Shown: positions 32,818 through 41,951 of the stretch, in pieces
Layout of the letters: the number at the start of each line of letters is the position of its first letter
How positions within the stretch are numbered: the stretch's first letter is position 1
Origin: Paenibacillus sp. YPG26
Lineage (GTDB): Bacteria > Bacillota > Bacilli > Paenibacillales > Paenibacillaceae
DNA length: 64,000 bases
NCBI RefSeq assembly: GCF_023704175.1
Contig: NZ_CP084530.1
Location: forward strand, 111,001-175,000
Reading direction: 5' to 3'
Program-made: the position numbers and the translations under genes
The notes under the pieces: model-generated
Told to the model about the DNA's origin: nothing
The model's database searches: none
Seen by the model: only the letters and a program-made list of their open reading frames with translations

Positions 32818-33378
32818 ATGAAATTTGTCATTATTTTTGGGCCGCAGGCTGTCGGCAAAATGACCGTTGGACATGAACTGGAGCGACTGACAGGGCTGAA
32901 GCTTTTTCACAATCATATGACGATTGAGTTGGTGAATCCCTTCTTCGATTATGGTACGGCTGCAGGGGCACGTCTGGTCAGCTTGTTCCGCCGGGAGATA
33001 TTTGAGGAGATGGCCAAGAGCGGCCAGGCGGGTATGATTTTCACATATGTGTGGGCATTTGACCTGAAGTCTGATTGGGATTATGTCGAGGAGATTAGCC
33101 ATATCTTTGAATCCAGAGGCGGCACTGTGTATTTGGTTGAGCTTGAAGCGGATCTTGGGGCAAGGCTTGAGCGTAACAAGAGTCCACACCGATTGCTGCA
33201 TAAGCCAACCAAGCGGAACTTCGAGCGATCTGAACAGGATCTGATAACAACCGCCGAGAGATACAGGCTCAATTCCCGCGAAGGTGAGATTAATAAGGAG
33301 AATTACCTCAGAATCAACAACACGAGGATTAGCCCTGCGGAGACGGCTCAGATTATTAAGGATAAGTTCCAGCTATAG
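32818..33378 (+). CDS. P-loop NTPase, kinase-like (shikimate/adenylate-kinase-like fold)
   Basis: 186 residues from an ATG with AAGGAGG 6 bp upstream. VIIFGPQAVGKMTVGHELERL is a Walker A motif (GPQAVGKM), then FHNHMTIELVNPFFDYG and a later lid-like region with KSPHRLLHKPTKRNFERS. Such short P-loop proteins phosphorylate small molecules. The substrate is unknown. Confidence 0.75.
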   Translation: MKFVIIFGPQAVGKMTVGHELERLTGLKLFHNHMTIELVNPFFDYGTAAGARLVSLFRREIFEEMAKSGQAGMIFTYVWAFDLKSDWDYVEEISHIFESRGGTVYLVELEADLGARLERNKSPHRLLHKPTKRNFERSEQDLITTAERYRLNSREGEINKENYLRINNTRISPAETAQIIKDKFQL

Positions 33379-33507
33379 CCGCAGCATGGATTCGCCTGAA
33401 TTCATCAAAATGACTTAATTTCAGATCGGTCTGTGGTCATTCTGGGGTCTGCGCTTCGCGCAGGCTCGTGTATAATCGTGGAAACTGATCAGGAAGAGGG
33501 TTATGGT

Positions 33508-33963
33508 ATGAATAATAAGAATAAGCAGCGGTCGGGATGGTTATCTGTTCTCCAACTAATTCTGGGAATCGGAGCCTTGTTCGGCGGGGCCTCGCTAATG
33601 ATTGATCCGACTGGGGCGCTTCTGGGAATGTCTCTCTCTATGCTGGATAGATCTCCTTTTCCGAACTATCTCATCCCGGGCGTTATGCTGCTCGCTGTCC
33701 TTGGGATCATGCCTATCATCATCTCGTTAGGTCTTATCATTCGATGGAAATGGAGGCTGGCCGACAAACTCAATGTTTTCCACAACATGCACTGGTCCTG
33801 GTCCTTTTCGTTATACTCAGGCTTCGCCCTCATTATATGGATTGCCATTCAGGTCTACATAATAAATGCATGTTCAATCATACATCTCGTCTATATTTTG
33901 CTAGGGCTGGTCATACAGGTAGTCACCTTGTTACCTGGAACACAGAGAAAGTATAGAATCTAG
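33508..33963 (+). CDS. membrane protein, unknown
   Basis: 151 residues from the ATG at 33508, with AGGAAGAGGG upstream; the frame is open from 33433. Four hydrophobic segments (about residues 13-33, 53-75, 90-115, 120-140). No motif recognised. Confidence 0.6.
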   Translation: MNNKNKQRSGWLSVLQLILGIGALFGGASLMIDPTGALLGMSLSMLDRSPFPNYLIPGVMLLAVLGIMPIIISLGLIIRWKWRLADKLNVFHNMHWSWSFSLYSGFALIIWIAIQVYIINACSIIHLVYILLGLVIQVVTLLPGTQRKYRI

Positions 33964-34032
33964 AGCCGGCACCTATTCAGGGCCTTTCCAGAAGTAAAAG
34001 GGACACGAAGCAACTTTACCGGAGGTGGGTCC

Positions 34033-34764
34033 ATGAACCGAATTGCAATTATATCCGACATTCACGGGAATATTCCAGCCCTTCAGGCTGTTCTTGAAGA
34101 TATTCGTCAGCGCGGCGTCAGCACGATTTACTGCCTGGGCGATCTTATCGGGAAGGGGCCGGGCGGTCATGTGGCGGTGGATGTGATTAAGGCAAGCTGT
34201 GAACAGGTGGTGCGGGGGAACTGGGATGATTTTATTGGAAAAGAAACCACCAACGACGCATTAAAGTGGCATCAGGCTCAACTGGGACCGGAACGATTGG
34301 AATATCTGGGCACGCTCCCCTTCTCCATCGAATTCCTGATGAGCGGCAGATATGTTCGGCTGTTCCACGCCTCTCCAAGAAGTCTATATGAGCGCATCCA
34401 GCCTTGGGACAGCTACGAAAGCCGCCTCTCGCTGTGTGAAGGATCTGAGCTGTGCAAGGACCCGAGGGCGGCCGATGTGATCGGGTATGGGGACATCCAC
34501 AACGCCTATCTCCAGCATCTGAATGGGAAGACACTGTTCAATACCGGAAGCGTAGGGAATCCGCTGGATCTGACCAGTGCTTCCTATGTAATACTGGAAG
34601 GCGAGGTCGGCAGCCAGGATGCGGCCGATCTGAATATTCAGTTCATAAGGGTGACTTATGATATTGAGGCGGCTATTCAGGAGGCTGTTGATGCCGGGAT
34701 GCCGCTGCTGAATGAATATATTCAGGAGCTCAGAACTGCGAAGTACAGAGGGATTACCACATAA
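34033..34764 (+). CDS. metallophosphoesterase (calcineurin-like fold)
   Basis: 243 residues from an ATG with GGAGGTGG 5 bp upstream. Metal ligands are in IISDIHGNIPAL (Asp, His), YCLGDLIGKGPG (Asp), GNWDD (Asn-Asp), VIGYGDIHNAYL (His) and TLFNTGSVGNP. The last is the DHH-like closing loop of the YfcE/diadenosine-tetraphosphatase-like group. Substrate unknown. The next gene follows within 15 bp. Confidence 0.85.
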   Translation: MNRIAIISDIHGNIPALQAVLEDIRQRGVSTIYCLGDLIGKGPGGHVAVDVIKASCEQVVRGNWDDFIGKETTNDALKWHQAQLGPERLEYLGTLPFSIEFLMSGRYVRLFHASPRSLYERIQPWDSYESRLSLCEGSELCKDPRAADVIGYGDIHNAYLQHLNGKTLFNTGSVGNPLDLTSASYVILEGEVGSQDAADLNIQFIRVTYDIEAAIQEAVDAGMPLLNEYIQELRTAKYRGITT

Positions 34765-34778
34765 TAGGAGTGCCGCCA

Positions 34779-35429
34779 ATGACGACCACCGAAATGCTTG
34801 ATATTTTTGATCAGGATATGAACCATCTGGGGACGGCCAGCCGCCAGGAAGCACATGCCCAGGGCTTGTGGCATCAGACTTTTCACTGCTGGGTTCTGAA
34901 TCCATCAGCCGAGCGGGGGCCGAGCCTTCTGCTGCAGCTGCGCCACAAGAATAAGGATACATTCCCGGGCATGCTTGATACCTCATGCGCCGGACATCTC
35001 TTGGCTGGGGAGACGATACAGGACGGGGTGCGGGAGCTGGAGGAGGAGCTTGGGCTGTCCGTCTCCCTGAGCGACCTCCTTTATTGCGGCCGTGTGGCCG
35101 AGGAATATGTGCTATCCGAACGGCTCATTGACCGCGAGTTCAATCACATTTTTGTATATGCATGTGATAAGCCGCTCCAGGAGTATCATTTTCAACTGAG
35201 TGAGATTTCGGGCCTGTTCATGGTCAATCTTCGGGAGTTCGAGAAGCTTCTGGCCGGTGGACGCACGACCATTTCGGCTGCAGGTGTCCTGCACGATGAG
35301 CTTGAGGGAGTGACTAGCCCGGTGGTGCGGGAGATCGGCAGAGAGGATATCGCACTGAATTCGCCGGAGTACTTCGAGCTGCTTTTTAACACGATTGATG
35401 AGCGCATTATCAAAAGTAGAGGACGCTAG
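34779..35429 (+). CDS. NUDIX hydrolase, isopentenyl-diphosphate-isomerase-like N-terminus
   Basis: 216 residues from the ATG at 34779, with AGGAG 8 bp upstream. MLDIFDQDMNHLGTASRQEAHAQGLWH is the start common to NUDIX proteins related to isopentenyl-diphosphate isomerase, followed by GHLLAGETIQDGV then RELEEELGLSV (NUDIX box). Related proteins act on nucleotide or prenyl diphosphates; the exact reaction is not known. The metallophosphoesterase gene lies 15 bp upstream, so both are likely co-transcribed. Confidence 0.8.
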   Translation: MTTTEMLDIFDQDMNHLGTASRQEAHAQGLWHQTFHCWVLNPSAERGPSLLLQLRHKNKDTFPGMLDTSCAGHLLAGETIQDGVRELEEELGLSVSLSDLLYCGRVAEEYVLSERLIDREFNHIFVYACDKPLQEYHFQLSEISGLFMVNLREFEKLLAGGRTTISAAGVLHDELEGVTSPVVREIGREDIALNSPEYFELLFNTIDERIIKSRGR

Positions 35430-35453
35430 ACTTTACAAGAAAGGAGCCGGACC

Positions 35454-36035
35454 ATGGGTATCTCCAAGCTGACCGAGGAACAAATCTACGAGTATGATGT
35501 GAACGTCAAGTTCTATAACAACACACGGGTTGTTGTAGATACCGAGATCACTCCCATATACTGCACAGCTTGCAGCAATCAGACGGGAGGCATGTACCAC
35601 TACGATGGATCAAGGTATGGACAGGTCGGGACGGTGATCTGTGACGTCTGCCATGCGGAGATATTGTGCACCGATGATGACAATTACAGGTACCAAATTC
35701 ACCTGAGTACCAAGGACTACAACAGACCCTTACATACGGATCAGGAGCCCGGCAACAGGTACCGCAAGATAACCCTTGATTTCTCCGCGCTCTATCTGCT
35801 AAGCGAAGCTGTATTTGAGACTCTGACTCAAAAAGGGTTCGATCTCTCTGAACTCGGGGCTTACACGCAGTTAAGCTCTATTAATCACTTGGTCCGGGAG
35901 CAATACGCTCGGCCGGTTCCTGAACTGAATCTATACCTGGACTCCAAGATCAGACGGGTGCCCCCGGTTGTACTGGAATGGTATCAGATTCTGAACGAGC
36001 TGGAGATTGCTGAATTTACGAGCCTTACTACCTAA
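35454..36035 (+). CDS. zinc-ribbon-containing protein, unknown
   Basis: 193 residues from an ATG with AAAGGAG upstream. Four cysteines, YCTACSN and ICDVCHAEIL (CxxC...CxxC), make a plausible zinc ribbon at residues about 38-65. The rest is alpha-helical, unassigned. No recognised domain. It follows the NUDIX gene closely. Confidence 0.65.
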   Translation: MGISKLTEEQIYEYDVNVKFYNNTRVVVDTEITPIYCTACSNQTGGMYHYDGSRYGQVGTVICDVCHAEILCTDDDNYRYQIHLSTKDYNRPLHTDQEPGNRYRKITLDFSALYLLSEAVFETLTQKGFDLSELGAYTQLSSINHLVREQYARPVPELNLYLDSKIRRVPPVVLEWYQILNELEIAEFTSLTT

Positions 36036-36052
36036 CCAAAGGAGAAGCGGAC

Positions 36053-36601
36053 ATGGATCAGCAGTGGAGAATAGCACCTTATGAGCCGCAGTGGTGGACG
36101 GGTCTGTTTGTTAATTTGGGAACCAGGCTTAGAGCCTCCCTGGGAAGTACCGCACTACGAATAGATCATGTGGGATCTACATCTGTTGTGGGCTTGGACG
36201 CGAAGCCGATCATAGATATTCAGATCTCGGTGCAGAATTTCGACGTTGAATCCGATTATAAGTCTGCCATTGAAAGATTAGGTTATAAGCTTCGTGAGGA
36301 GAATACGGATAAGACCAAGAAGTATTTCCGGGAACTACCTGGACATAGAAGGACACATATCCATGTAAGACAAGCAGGCAGCTTCTCGGAGCAGATGACC
36401 CTGCTTTTTCGCGATTACTTAAGAGTTCACCCGGAGGATTGCTCCAGATACGTCCAGGAGAAGCATCGTCTGATGGGATTGTACAATAACGAACGATCTA
36501 AGTATGTAGAGGGAAAAGGTCCTATTGTATGGGATATTCTGCGCCAAGCTCATATATGGTCACAGACAACCGGGTGGAGACCTGGCAGAACGGATGCATG
36601 A
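36053..36601 (+). CDS. GrpB-family nucleotidyltransferase-like protein
   Basis: 182 residues from an ATG with AAAGGAGAAG upstream. The GrpB (UPF0157) pattern is seen: IAPYEPQWW, LRIDHVGSTSVVGLDAKPIIDIQISV, and RTHIHVRQAGS, ending LRDYLRVHPEDCSRY. The GSTSV..KPIID motif is the nucleotidyltransferase active site in this family. The cellular role is unknown. Confidence 0.85.
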   Translation: MDQQWRIAPYEPQWWTGLFVNLGTRLRASLGSTALRIDHVGSTSVVGLDAKPIIDIQISVQNFDVESDYKSAIERLGYKLREENTDKTKKYFRELPGHRRTHIHVRQAGSFSEQMTLLFRDYLRVHPEDCSRYVQEKHRLMGLYNNERSKYVEGKGPIVWDILRQAHIWSQTTGWRPGRTDA

Positions 36602-36763
36602 ACTATAGTGGAAGATGGATTGCGGTGGGAACCTAGGCTTGGGAATAGAAAATGCCTAATAGACTTGTTAATCCACAGGCCCAGTCTGAGAGAGATTATG
36701 AGGCGGGCCCGTGTTGTACTAGGAGCAGTAAGCGCTGGTTAACTTCTAAGAGAGGGGTCGCTT

Positions 36764-37225
36764 ATGAAGCTAATGCCTGACTATGCGCAGGTCCTGATCG
36801 TAGGCGTTATCTTTCGCGGGACCTGGAATTGGTATATTACGGAGAGAGAATACTGGTTCCTCAACACGGAGATGGAGGACCGGTTCGGTATCGAAATCCT
36901 GGATGAAAATACTGCGGAAGCCTTTTTAACCCGAATCGAAGATCTTAAGGTATCTACGCTTGAGCTGGCACAGACTTTGAATGACCTGAGGGACGCGTTC
37001 AAAAGCTATGACGAGGTGCTGGAATTCATTCCTGCGATTTATGTGAACTTTGACGAGAAGGTGCTCTACTCTCTATTCCCTGAACCGATGTCATTTGAGG
37101 ATTATGTCCCTGATGGGTGGACGGGAGAGTACAAGGATTTTCTTGATGAGGTGCCTGAGCAAGAACAATATTGGGCAGCAGGGGGACAGCATTTCTTCAA
37201 TGAAATGTGGGACAGGTTTAAGTAA
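36764..37225 (+). CDS. unknown protein
   Basis: 153 residues from an ATG with AGAGAGGGG upstream. Acidic, with EFIPAIYVNFDEKVLYSLFPEPMSFEDYVPDGW in the middle, a signature seen in small SMI1- or immunity-like proteins, but no family is identified. The stop lies 17 bp before the next gene. Confidence 0.6.
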   Translation: MKLMPDYAQVLIVGVIFRGTWNWYITEREYWFLNTEMEDRFGIEILDENTAEAFLTRIEDLKVSTLELAQTLNDLRDAFKSYDEVLEFIPAIYVNFDEKVLYSLFPEPMSFEDYVPDGWTGEYKDFLDEVPEQEQYWAAGGQHFFNEMWDRFK

Positions 37226-37241
37226 AGACGATTGGCGGGGA

Positions 37242-37583
37242 GTGATTTCAATCAAGCTGCTGTTCATTTGTAGTCGGAATAAATGGAGAAGCCTGACGGC
37301 TGAGAAAGTCTTTGAGCAGTACAGCATGTATCAAGTGAGGTCCGCGGGGACTGAAGAGAACGCGAGAATTAAAGTAACGGCAGGCCACATTGGGTGGGCT
37401 GACCTTGTTTTTGTGATGGAGACCAAGCATGCGCGCAGACTCCAAGAGAAGTTCGGCCCGGGCCTCACCGGCAAAAGAATAATCTGGCTGGATATTCCAG
37501 ACGATTATCCTTTTATGAATGAGGAACTGGTCGAAATTCTGAAAGCAAGAGTCTCGGAATATATCGAAGTGCCGGGTTGGTGA
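37242..37583 (+). CDS. low-molecular-weight phosphotyrosine-phosphatase-like protein
   Basis: About 114 residues. KLLFICSRNKWRSLTAEKVFEQY carries the short signature Cys-x5-Arg (CSRNKWR; a P-loop with Arg at the end), then AGHIGWADLVFVMETKHARRL and IPDDYPFMNEEL. This matches the small LMW-PTP-like family. Start: GTG at 37242 has GGCGGGG too close; the ATC at 37251 gives the usual MKLLFICS-like start with a GGGGAGTG site at better distance, so an unusual start is possible. Confidence 0.7.
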   Translation: MISIKLLFICSRNKWRSLTAEKVFEQYSMYQVRSAGTEENARIKVTAGHIGWADLVFVMETKHARRLQEKFGPGLTGKRIIWLDIPDDYPFMNEELVEILKARVSEYIEVPGW

Positions 37584-37601
37584 CTCCTTGTGCTTAAAGC
37601 G

Positions 37602-37871
37602 TTACCTGGCATAGAAACAGAGTAATACAACTAGCAAATATGAAGCAGCGCCGATGATCCTTATAGGGTGGTTCCACTTGTACTCATGCAGCGGCGACAC
37701 CCTGTTGACAATCTCGCCGAACAAGAAGGATCCTAAGATGAATATAATGGCTTTAGACAAGAAGTGATCCCACACCCGGGTTAAATCCGTGATGTCCCAA
37801 TAGAAAAGCGACCATAAATAACCGAGAAACCCATTAAGCACAATGGACCAAAACAGATCTTTTGGCTTCAT
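37602..37871 (-). CDS. small membrane protein, unknown
   Basis: 89 residues from the ATG at 37871 with AGGCGGTG upstream. Two or three hydrophobic segments (residues about 5-25, 35-55, 68-87). Convergent with the phosphatase-like gene; only 18 bp separate the stops. The upstream region 37872-38117 has palindromes but no gene. Confidence 0.55.
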   Translation of the reverse strand: MKPKDLFWSIVLNGFLGYLWSLFYWDITDLTRVWDHFLSKAIIFILGSFLFGEIVNRVSPLHEYKWNHPIRIIGAASYLLVVLLCFYAR

Positions 37872-37980
37872 GACTACATCACCGCCTGAAGATAATTTGT
37901 AAGTCATAGTATAAGAACACCGGAAAGCGGTGTTTTGTTGGTGTTTTTTTAAGATGGAGAGCATCTGGCGTGCACAAATT

Positions 37981-38030
37981 ACCCCTTCCAATCCCTGTGA
38001 TGTATAATATTGGAAGGGTGTTTTCTTTTT
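37981..38030 (+). terminator. hairpin with T-tract upstream of the YdcF-family gene
   Basis: ACCCCTTCCAAT and ATTGGAAGGGTG form a 12-bp stem, then TTTTCTTTTT. TATAAT lies in the loop, so either a terminator or a promoter-containing palindrome. Confidence 0.55.
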
Positions 38031-38117
38031 AGAGACGCTCACTTCCGATTTAATAACCGCAGCGGAATCGACCTATACATGAACAGAACAAGACCCCCTT
38101 GCTGGAAGGAGCAGCGC

Positions 38118-38858
38118 ATGAAGTTCGTCCCGAGAAATGAACGCGGCACATCTTATCTGGAATTATCGATCGCCCTTGCCGCTTTGCTGATGGCATTACT
38201 CTTTAGAAACAACTTCGCCATCGCGTTGATATGTGGCGTGGTCTTTGCCGTCATCATCCTAAGAAGGATTGATTTCAAGAAGCACGTAATTCTAAAGCGA
38301 GCATTGATTGCTTGCTCTGTCCTGCTGTTAGTCTCCTTTGTGATTGTAGAGTCCTTTGTACTGTCAGACTTCGGCACAGATGACCGTGCGGTAACCGATG
38401 CCGATTATGTTGTAATTCTTGGATCGGGCCTCAAGGGAACACGGCTGTCACTAACCTTGAAGCAGCGGCTGGATGCAAGCCTGCTTTATGTGAACCAGCA
38501 CCCGGAGATCCCTATTATCGTATCCGGAGGCCAAGGACCGGGGGAGGACATAACCGAGGCGGCAGCCATGAAGAAGTATCTTGTCAGCCAAGGGGTCGCG
38601 GGAGACCGAATCAAGCTGGAGGATAAATCGACAAGCACGAAGGAGAACTTGTCTTTCTCCAAGAAGCTAATGCAGCGCAGTGAAAGCAGCCGCCCTAAGA
38701 TCATCATTGTCACCAGTGACTATCATTTGTTCAGAGCCAAATATATTGCGGCGACACTCGGCTATGAAGCCTATGGCATATCGGGGGATTCTCCCCTATA
38801 TCTTAAGCCGATCAACATGATCCGAGAGTACCTGGCCGTGATCAAGGCTTTGTTGTAG
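38118..38858 (+). CDS. YdcF/ElyC-family (DUF218) membrane protein
   Basis: 246 residues from the ATG at 38118 with AAGGAGC upstream. Three N-terminal hydrophobic segments, then an extracytoplasmic DUF218 domain: ADYVVILGSGLKGTRLSLTL, RLDASLLYVNQHPEIPIIVSGGQG, EDITEAAAMKKYLVSQGV and SDYHLFRAKYIAATLGY. Family members act in cell-envelope or vancomycin-related functions; the enzymatic reaction is unclear. Confidence 0.85.
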   Translation: MKFVPRNERGTSYLELSIALAALLMALLFRNNFAIALICGVVFAVIILRRIDFKKHVILKRALIACSVLLLVSFVIVESFVLSDFGTDDRAVTDADYVVILGSGLKGTRLSLTLKQRLDASLLYVNQHPEIPIIVSGGQGPGEDITEAAAMKKYLVSQGVAGDRIKLEDKSTSTKENLSFSKKLMQRSESSRPKIIIVTSDYHLFRAKYIAATLGYEAYGISGDSPLYLKPINMIREYLAVIKALL

Positions 38859-38974
38859 ATCGTAGTGCCTTCTCCGGTTGCTTAAGTACTAACTCTACTG
38901 CCATGCAACGCGAACCGGAACACATTCATGGTCTGGGACCACTGATTATTTCCCGTGGAACGAGGTGAACAACA

Positions 38975-39289
38975 ATGGATCAGGTAGTTAAACAGGAGAG
39001 AGCCAAAGTCCTGTACAAGCTGACGCTGATACTAAGCGCATTCAGCAGCGTTCTAATCCTCTCTCTTCATACACTCAAGTGGGTCATCCATGATGAATGG
39101 GCCCTATTCATGACAGTGCCGCTGTTGCTGCTCGGCTACGTTTTCTTCTGCGGATCTCTATTGTTCTCTGGACTATATTTCATATTTAGCCGTTACCACT
39201 CTACCTGGCTGCTAAGAGCTTTGCCCCTAATAGTTGGGTTACTGGCCTTAGCCATAGTACAGGTTACTCCCTATGCCCCTCATAACTAG
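38975..39289 (+). CDS. small membrane protein, unknown
   Basis: 104 residues from an ATG with CGAGGTG upstream. Three hydrophobic segments (about residues 13-30, 42-66, 80-97) and a basic N-terminus. No family recognised. Confidence 0.6.
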   Translation: MDQVVKQERAKVLYKLTLILSAFSSVLILSLHTLKWVIHDEWALFMTVPLLLLGYVFFCGSLLFSGLYFIFSRYHSTWLLRALPLIVGLLALAIVQVTPYAPHN

Positions 39290-39357
39290 AAGGCCAGTTA
39301 ATCAACCCGGCCATCCATTAGATCAGCTGGAGATTGCCAACACAAGGAGTGTGTAAC

Positions 39358-39882
39358 ATGGGAGCGATTATCGAAATTATGGAGCTCCACAATTTGGAGC
39401 CATCAGCCTTAGAGCAGTTGTCGGATTTACTCGTGCGCATCGTAGAGGGAGGCGCCTCCATTGGCTTTCTTTCGCCGCTTGAATTCGGGGAAGCTGCTAC
39501 ATACTGGAAGCAGGTGATCGGACGGGGCGTGAAGCTGTGGATCGCGACCCGGGATGATCAGGTTCTCGGTACCGTTCAGCTTCATTTAGCCGGGAAAAAG
39601 AACGCTTCTCACCGGGCTGAGGTCGCCAAATTAATGGTTCATCCAGACCACCGAAGAAGCGGCGTAGCCCGCCTGCTTATGAAGACCCTGGAGGAAGCTG
39701 CGCGGGAAGAAGGAAGGTTTCTGCTGGTGCTGGACACCAGAGAGGGAGATTCCTCTAATGACCTGTACAAGTCATTAGGCTATATCGAAGCAGGCCGTAT
39801 CCCCGAGTTCGCACAGTCGGCGGGGGGAACTTTAGATACTACGGTTTTATATTACAAGAAGCTTAAATATGGAAAGAACTAA
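39358..39882 (+). CDS. GNAT N-acetyltransferase
   Basis: 174 residues from the ATG at 39358 with AAGGAG upstream; the frame is open from 39334. LWIATRDDQVLGTVQLHL, EVAKLMVHPDHRRSGVARLLM (acetyl-CoA loop) and DLYKSLGYIEAG define a GNAT. Similar sequences include phosphinothricin- or amino-acid-type acetyltransferases. Substrate unknown. Confidence 0.85.
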   Translation: MGAIIEIMELHNLEPSALEQLSDLLVRIVEGGASIGFLSPLEFGEAATYWKQVIGRGVKLWIATRDDQVLGTVQLHLAGKKNASHRAEVAKLMVHPDHRRSGVARLLMKTLEEAAREEGRFLLVLDTREGDSSNDLYKSLGYIEAGRIPEFAQSAGGTLDTTVLYYKKLKYGKN

Positions 39883-39970
39883 AGAAATGGCCGATTGAAT
39901 TTAAGCTAACACTTGTTGTGTATAACATGGTCGCGCAATCCCGATCAAAGCCATATAGGTGGTGAAGGAA

Positions 39971-40525
39971 TTGAAGCATATCTATTTTATCCGTCACGCG
40001 GCAGCAGCAGGCCAGGAGCCTGAGGCTCCGCTCACTGAGGCAGGAGAGGCCCAAGCTATGCAGCTGGCCAGTTTCCTTAAAGACCGAGGGATCGAGTACA
40101 TAGTCTCAAGCCCTTACGTTAGAGCAGTTGAGACCATACGCCCATTAAGCGGGCTTGCCCATATTAGGATTCACACGGATGACCGTCTGAAGGAGAGAGT
40201 ACTCAGTCCAGCTCCGCTTGAGAATTGGATGGAGCTGCTTGAGCGGACCTATGCTGAGGAGGACTTTGTTCTTGAAGGCGGCGAGTCTACTGCGGAGGCT
40301 GCAGGCAGAGGGGTGGCTGTTCTTGAGGAACTTCTGACAAGGACGGAGAGAACATTAGCCATGGTAACACATGGTGTACTATTATCCTTGTTAATCAGAC
40401 ACTATCAACTGGACTTTGGCTTTGAGGAATGGAGGAGGTTATCTAATCCTGACGTGTATTTACTTGAGGTAAGCGGCAGCCATGCTCACTTGCAGCGGGT
40501 ATGGGGGACTATAATCCAACTATAA
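39971..40525 (+). CDS. histidine phosphatase family protein
   Basis: About 184 residues from a TTG at 39971 with AGGTGG 8 bp upstream; a GTG at 39959 is possible. IYFIRHAAA carries the catalytic RH motif, LTEAGEAQAMQLASFL and YIVSSPYVRAVETI follow, and VTHGVLLSLLI gives the second His. This resembles phosphoglycerate-mutase-type phosphatases of unknown substrate. Confidence 0.8.
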   Translation: MKHIYFIRHAAAAGQEPEAPLTEAGEAQAMQLASFLKDRGIEYIVSSPYVRAVETIRPLSGLAHIRIHTDDRLKERVLSPAPLENWMELLERTYAEEDFVLEGGESTAEAAGRGVAVLEELLTRTERTLAMVTHGVLLSLLIRHYQLDFGFEEWRRLSNPDVYLLEVSGSHAHLQRVWGTIIQL

Positions 40526-40625
40526 CCGGAGCCTAGACTAACGGAGAGCCGCTCTGACATAACAATCATCAAGTTTTGTGTTGAACGAAGCTCCTATTTC
40601 TAACAACTAACAAAGGGGGATACAA

Positions 40626-40751
40626 ATGTCGCCAAAACTATTGAAAGTTACTATATTGTTAGTTGTCATAGGGTTCATTATGTGGCTTGGTTATCAAACG
40701 ATCCACAATTTTGCTGAAAATTTAGGAAGTAGTTATAAGCAAATTGGATAA
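40626..40751 (+). CDS. small single-pass membrane protein
   Basis: 41 residues from an ATG with AAAGGGGG upstream: one hydrophobic helix (LLKVTILLVVIGFIMWLGY) and a short soluble tail. A plausible genuine small gene, function unknown. Confidence 0.5.
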   Translation: MSPKLLKVTILLVVIGFIMWLGYQTIHNFAENLGSSYKQIG

Positions 40752-41111
40752 TTAACAAGACTATAACCAAGTCATTAAATGTCGTGGTGGAAGAGAACCG
40801 GGGCAGATATTCAGGAAATACAGCAACGTGGAAATTCGTATACAAAGTTCAAAAGCTTAAATAAGGGAACTAACGTTCAGATTGGCCCGTGTTCGCAGCT
40901 TGCTGTGTACATGGGTCATTTGCATTTTCTGGGTCCATTTTACATCACCATGACATAGGTCGCATCCAGGGTCATCTTGTGTTATTATACAATTTGTTTG
41001 GTACAATATAGGAAGTGAAGCTTTCGCGAGAAGTGTAACTGGAGAACCCGTTTTGGTTAGGGGCTTTATATGGCGGCTAAACACTATTCTGACGGAAAGA
41101 AGGTATATACG

Positions 41112-41939
41112 ATGGAATTGTGGTTTACTGAGAAACAGACTCCGGCGTTCGGCATTACAGCGAAGATCCGGGAAACGTTGGTTACGGAGAAGACAGATTT
41201 TCAAGATTTGGCGATGATTGACACTGAGGAATTTGGACGTATGCTCGTCCTGGACGGCATGGTCATGACTACGATCAAAGATGAATTCGTCTATCATGAA
41301 ATGGTCGCGCATCCGGCGCTGTTCACCCATCCTAATCCAAAGCACGTGCTCGTTGTGGGCGGTGGAGATGGCGGGGTTATCCGTGAAGTTCTCAAGCACC
41401 CTGGTGTAGAGAAAGCGGTACTCGTTGAGATCGACGGCAAGGTTATCGAATACTCGAAGCAATACCTGCCTGAAATTGCCGGTGAGCTGGACAACCCTCG
41501 TGTAGAGGTTCTGGTGAATGACGGATATATGCATATTATCGAAAATAAAAATAAATACGATGTCATCATGGTGGATTCCACGGAACCTGTGGGCCCTGCG
41601 GCTCCGCTGTTCGAGCGTGGCTTCTACCAAGGCATCCATGAAGCTCTGAAGGAAGATGGTATCTTCGTCGCTCAGACGGACAACCCTTGGTTCAAGGCTG
41701 ACCTGATCCAGAAGGTCAACAAAGACGTGAAGGAGATCTTCCCGATCGTTCGTGTATACGGTGCGAACATCCCTACTTACCCAAGTGGTCTGTGGACGTT
41801 CACGCTTGGAAGCAAAACCCATGATCCGCTGCAAGTGGACGAGACTCAAATTCCTGAGATCGATACGAAATATTACACACCGCGCCTGCACAAGGCCGCG
41901 TTCGTGCTTCCTAAATTCGTTGAAGATCTGGTGAAATAG
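41112..41939 (+). CDS. speE: spermidine synthase (polyamine aminopropyltransferase)
   Basis: 275 residues from the ATG at 41112 with AAGAAGG upstream; the frame is open from 41070 but family members begin MELWxTEKQ. It transfers aminopropyl from decarboxylated S-adenosylmethionine to putrescine. Motifs: [47 protein letters not shown] and QTDNPWF, all highly similar to B. subtilis SpeE. It is followed within 12 bp by speB, which supplies putrescine. Confidence 0.97.
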   Translation: MELWFTEKQTPAFGITAKIRETLVTEKTDFQDLAMIDTEEFGRMLVLDGMVMTTIKDEFVYHEMVAHPALFTHPNPKHVLVVGGGDGGVIREVLKHPGVEKAVLVEIDGKVIEYSKQYLPEIAGELDNPRVEVLVNDGYMHIIENKNKYDVIMVDSTEPVGPAAPLFERGFYQGIHEALKEDGIFVAQTDNPWFKADLIQKVNKDVKEIFPIVRVYGANIPTYPSGLWTFTLGSKTHDPLQVDETQIPEIDTKYYTPRLHKAAFVLPKFVEDLVK

Positions 41940-41951
41940 GAGGCTGTTCAT

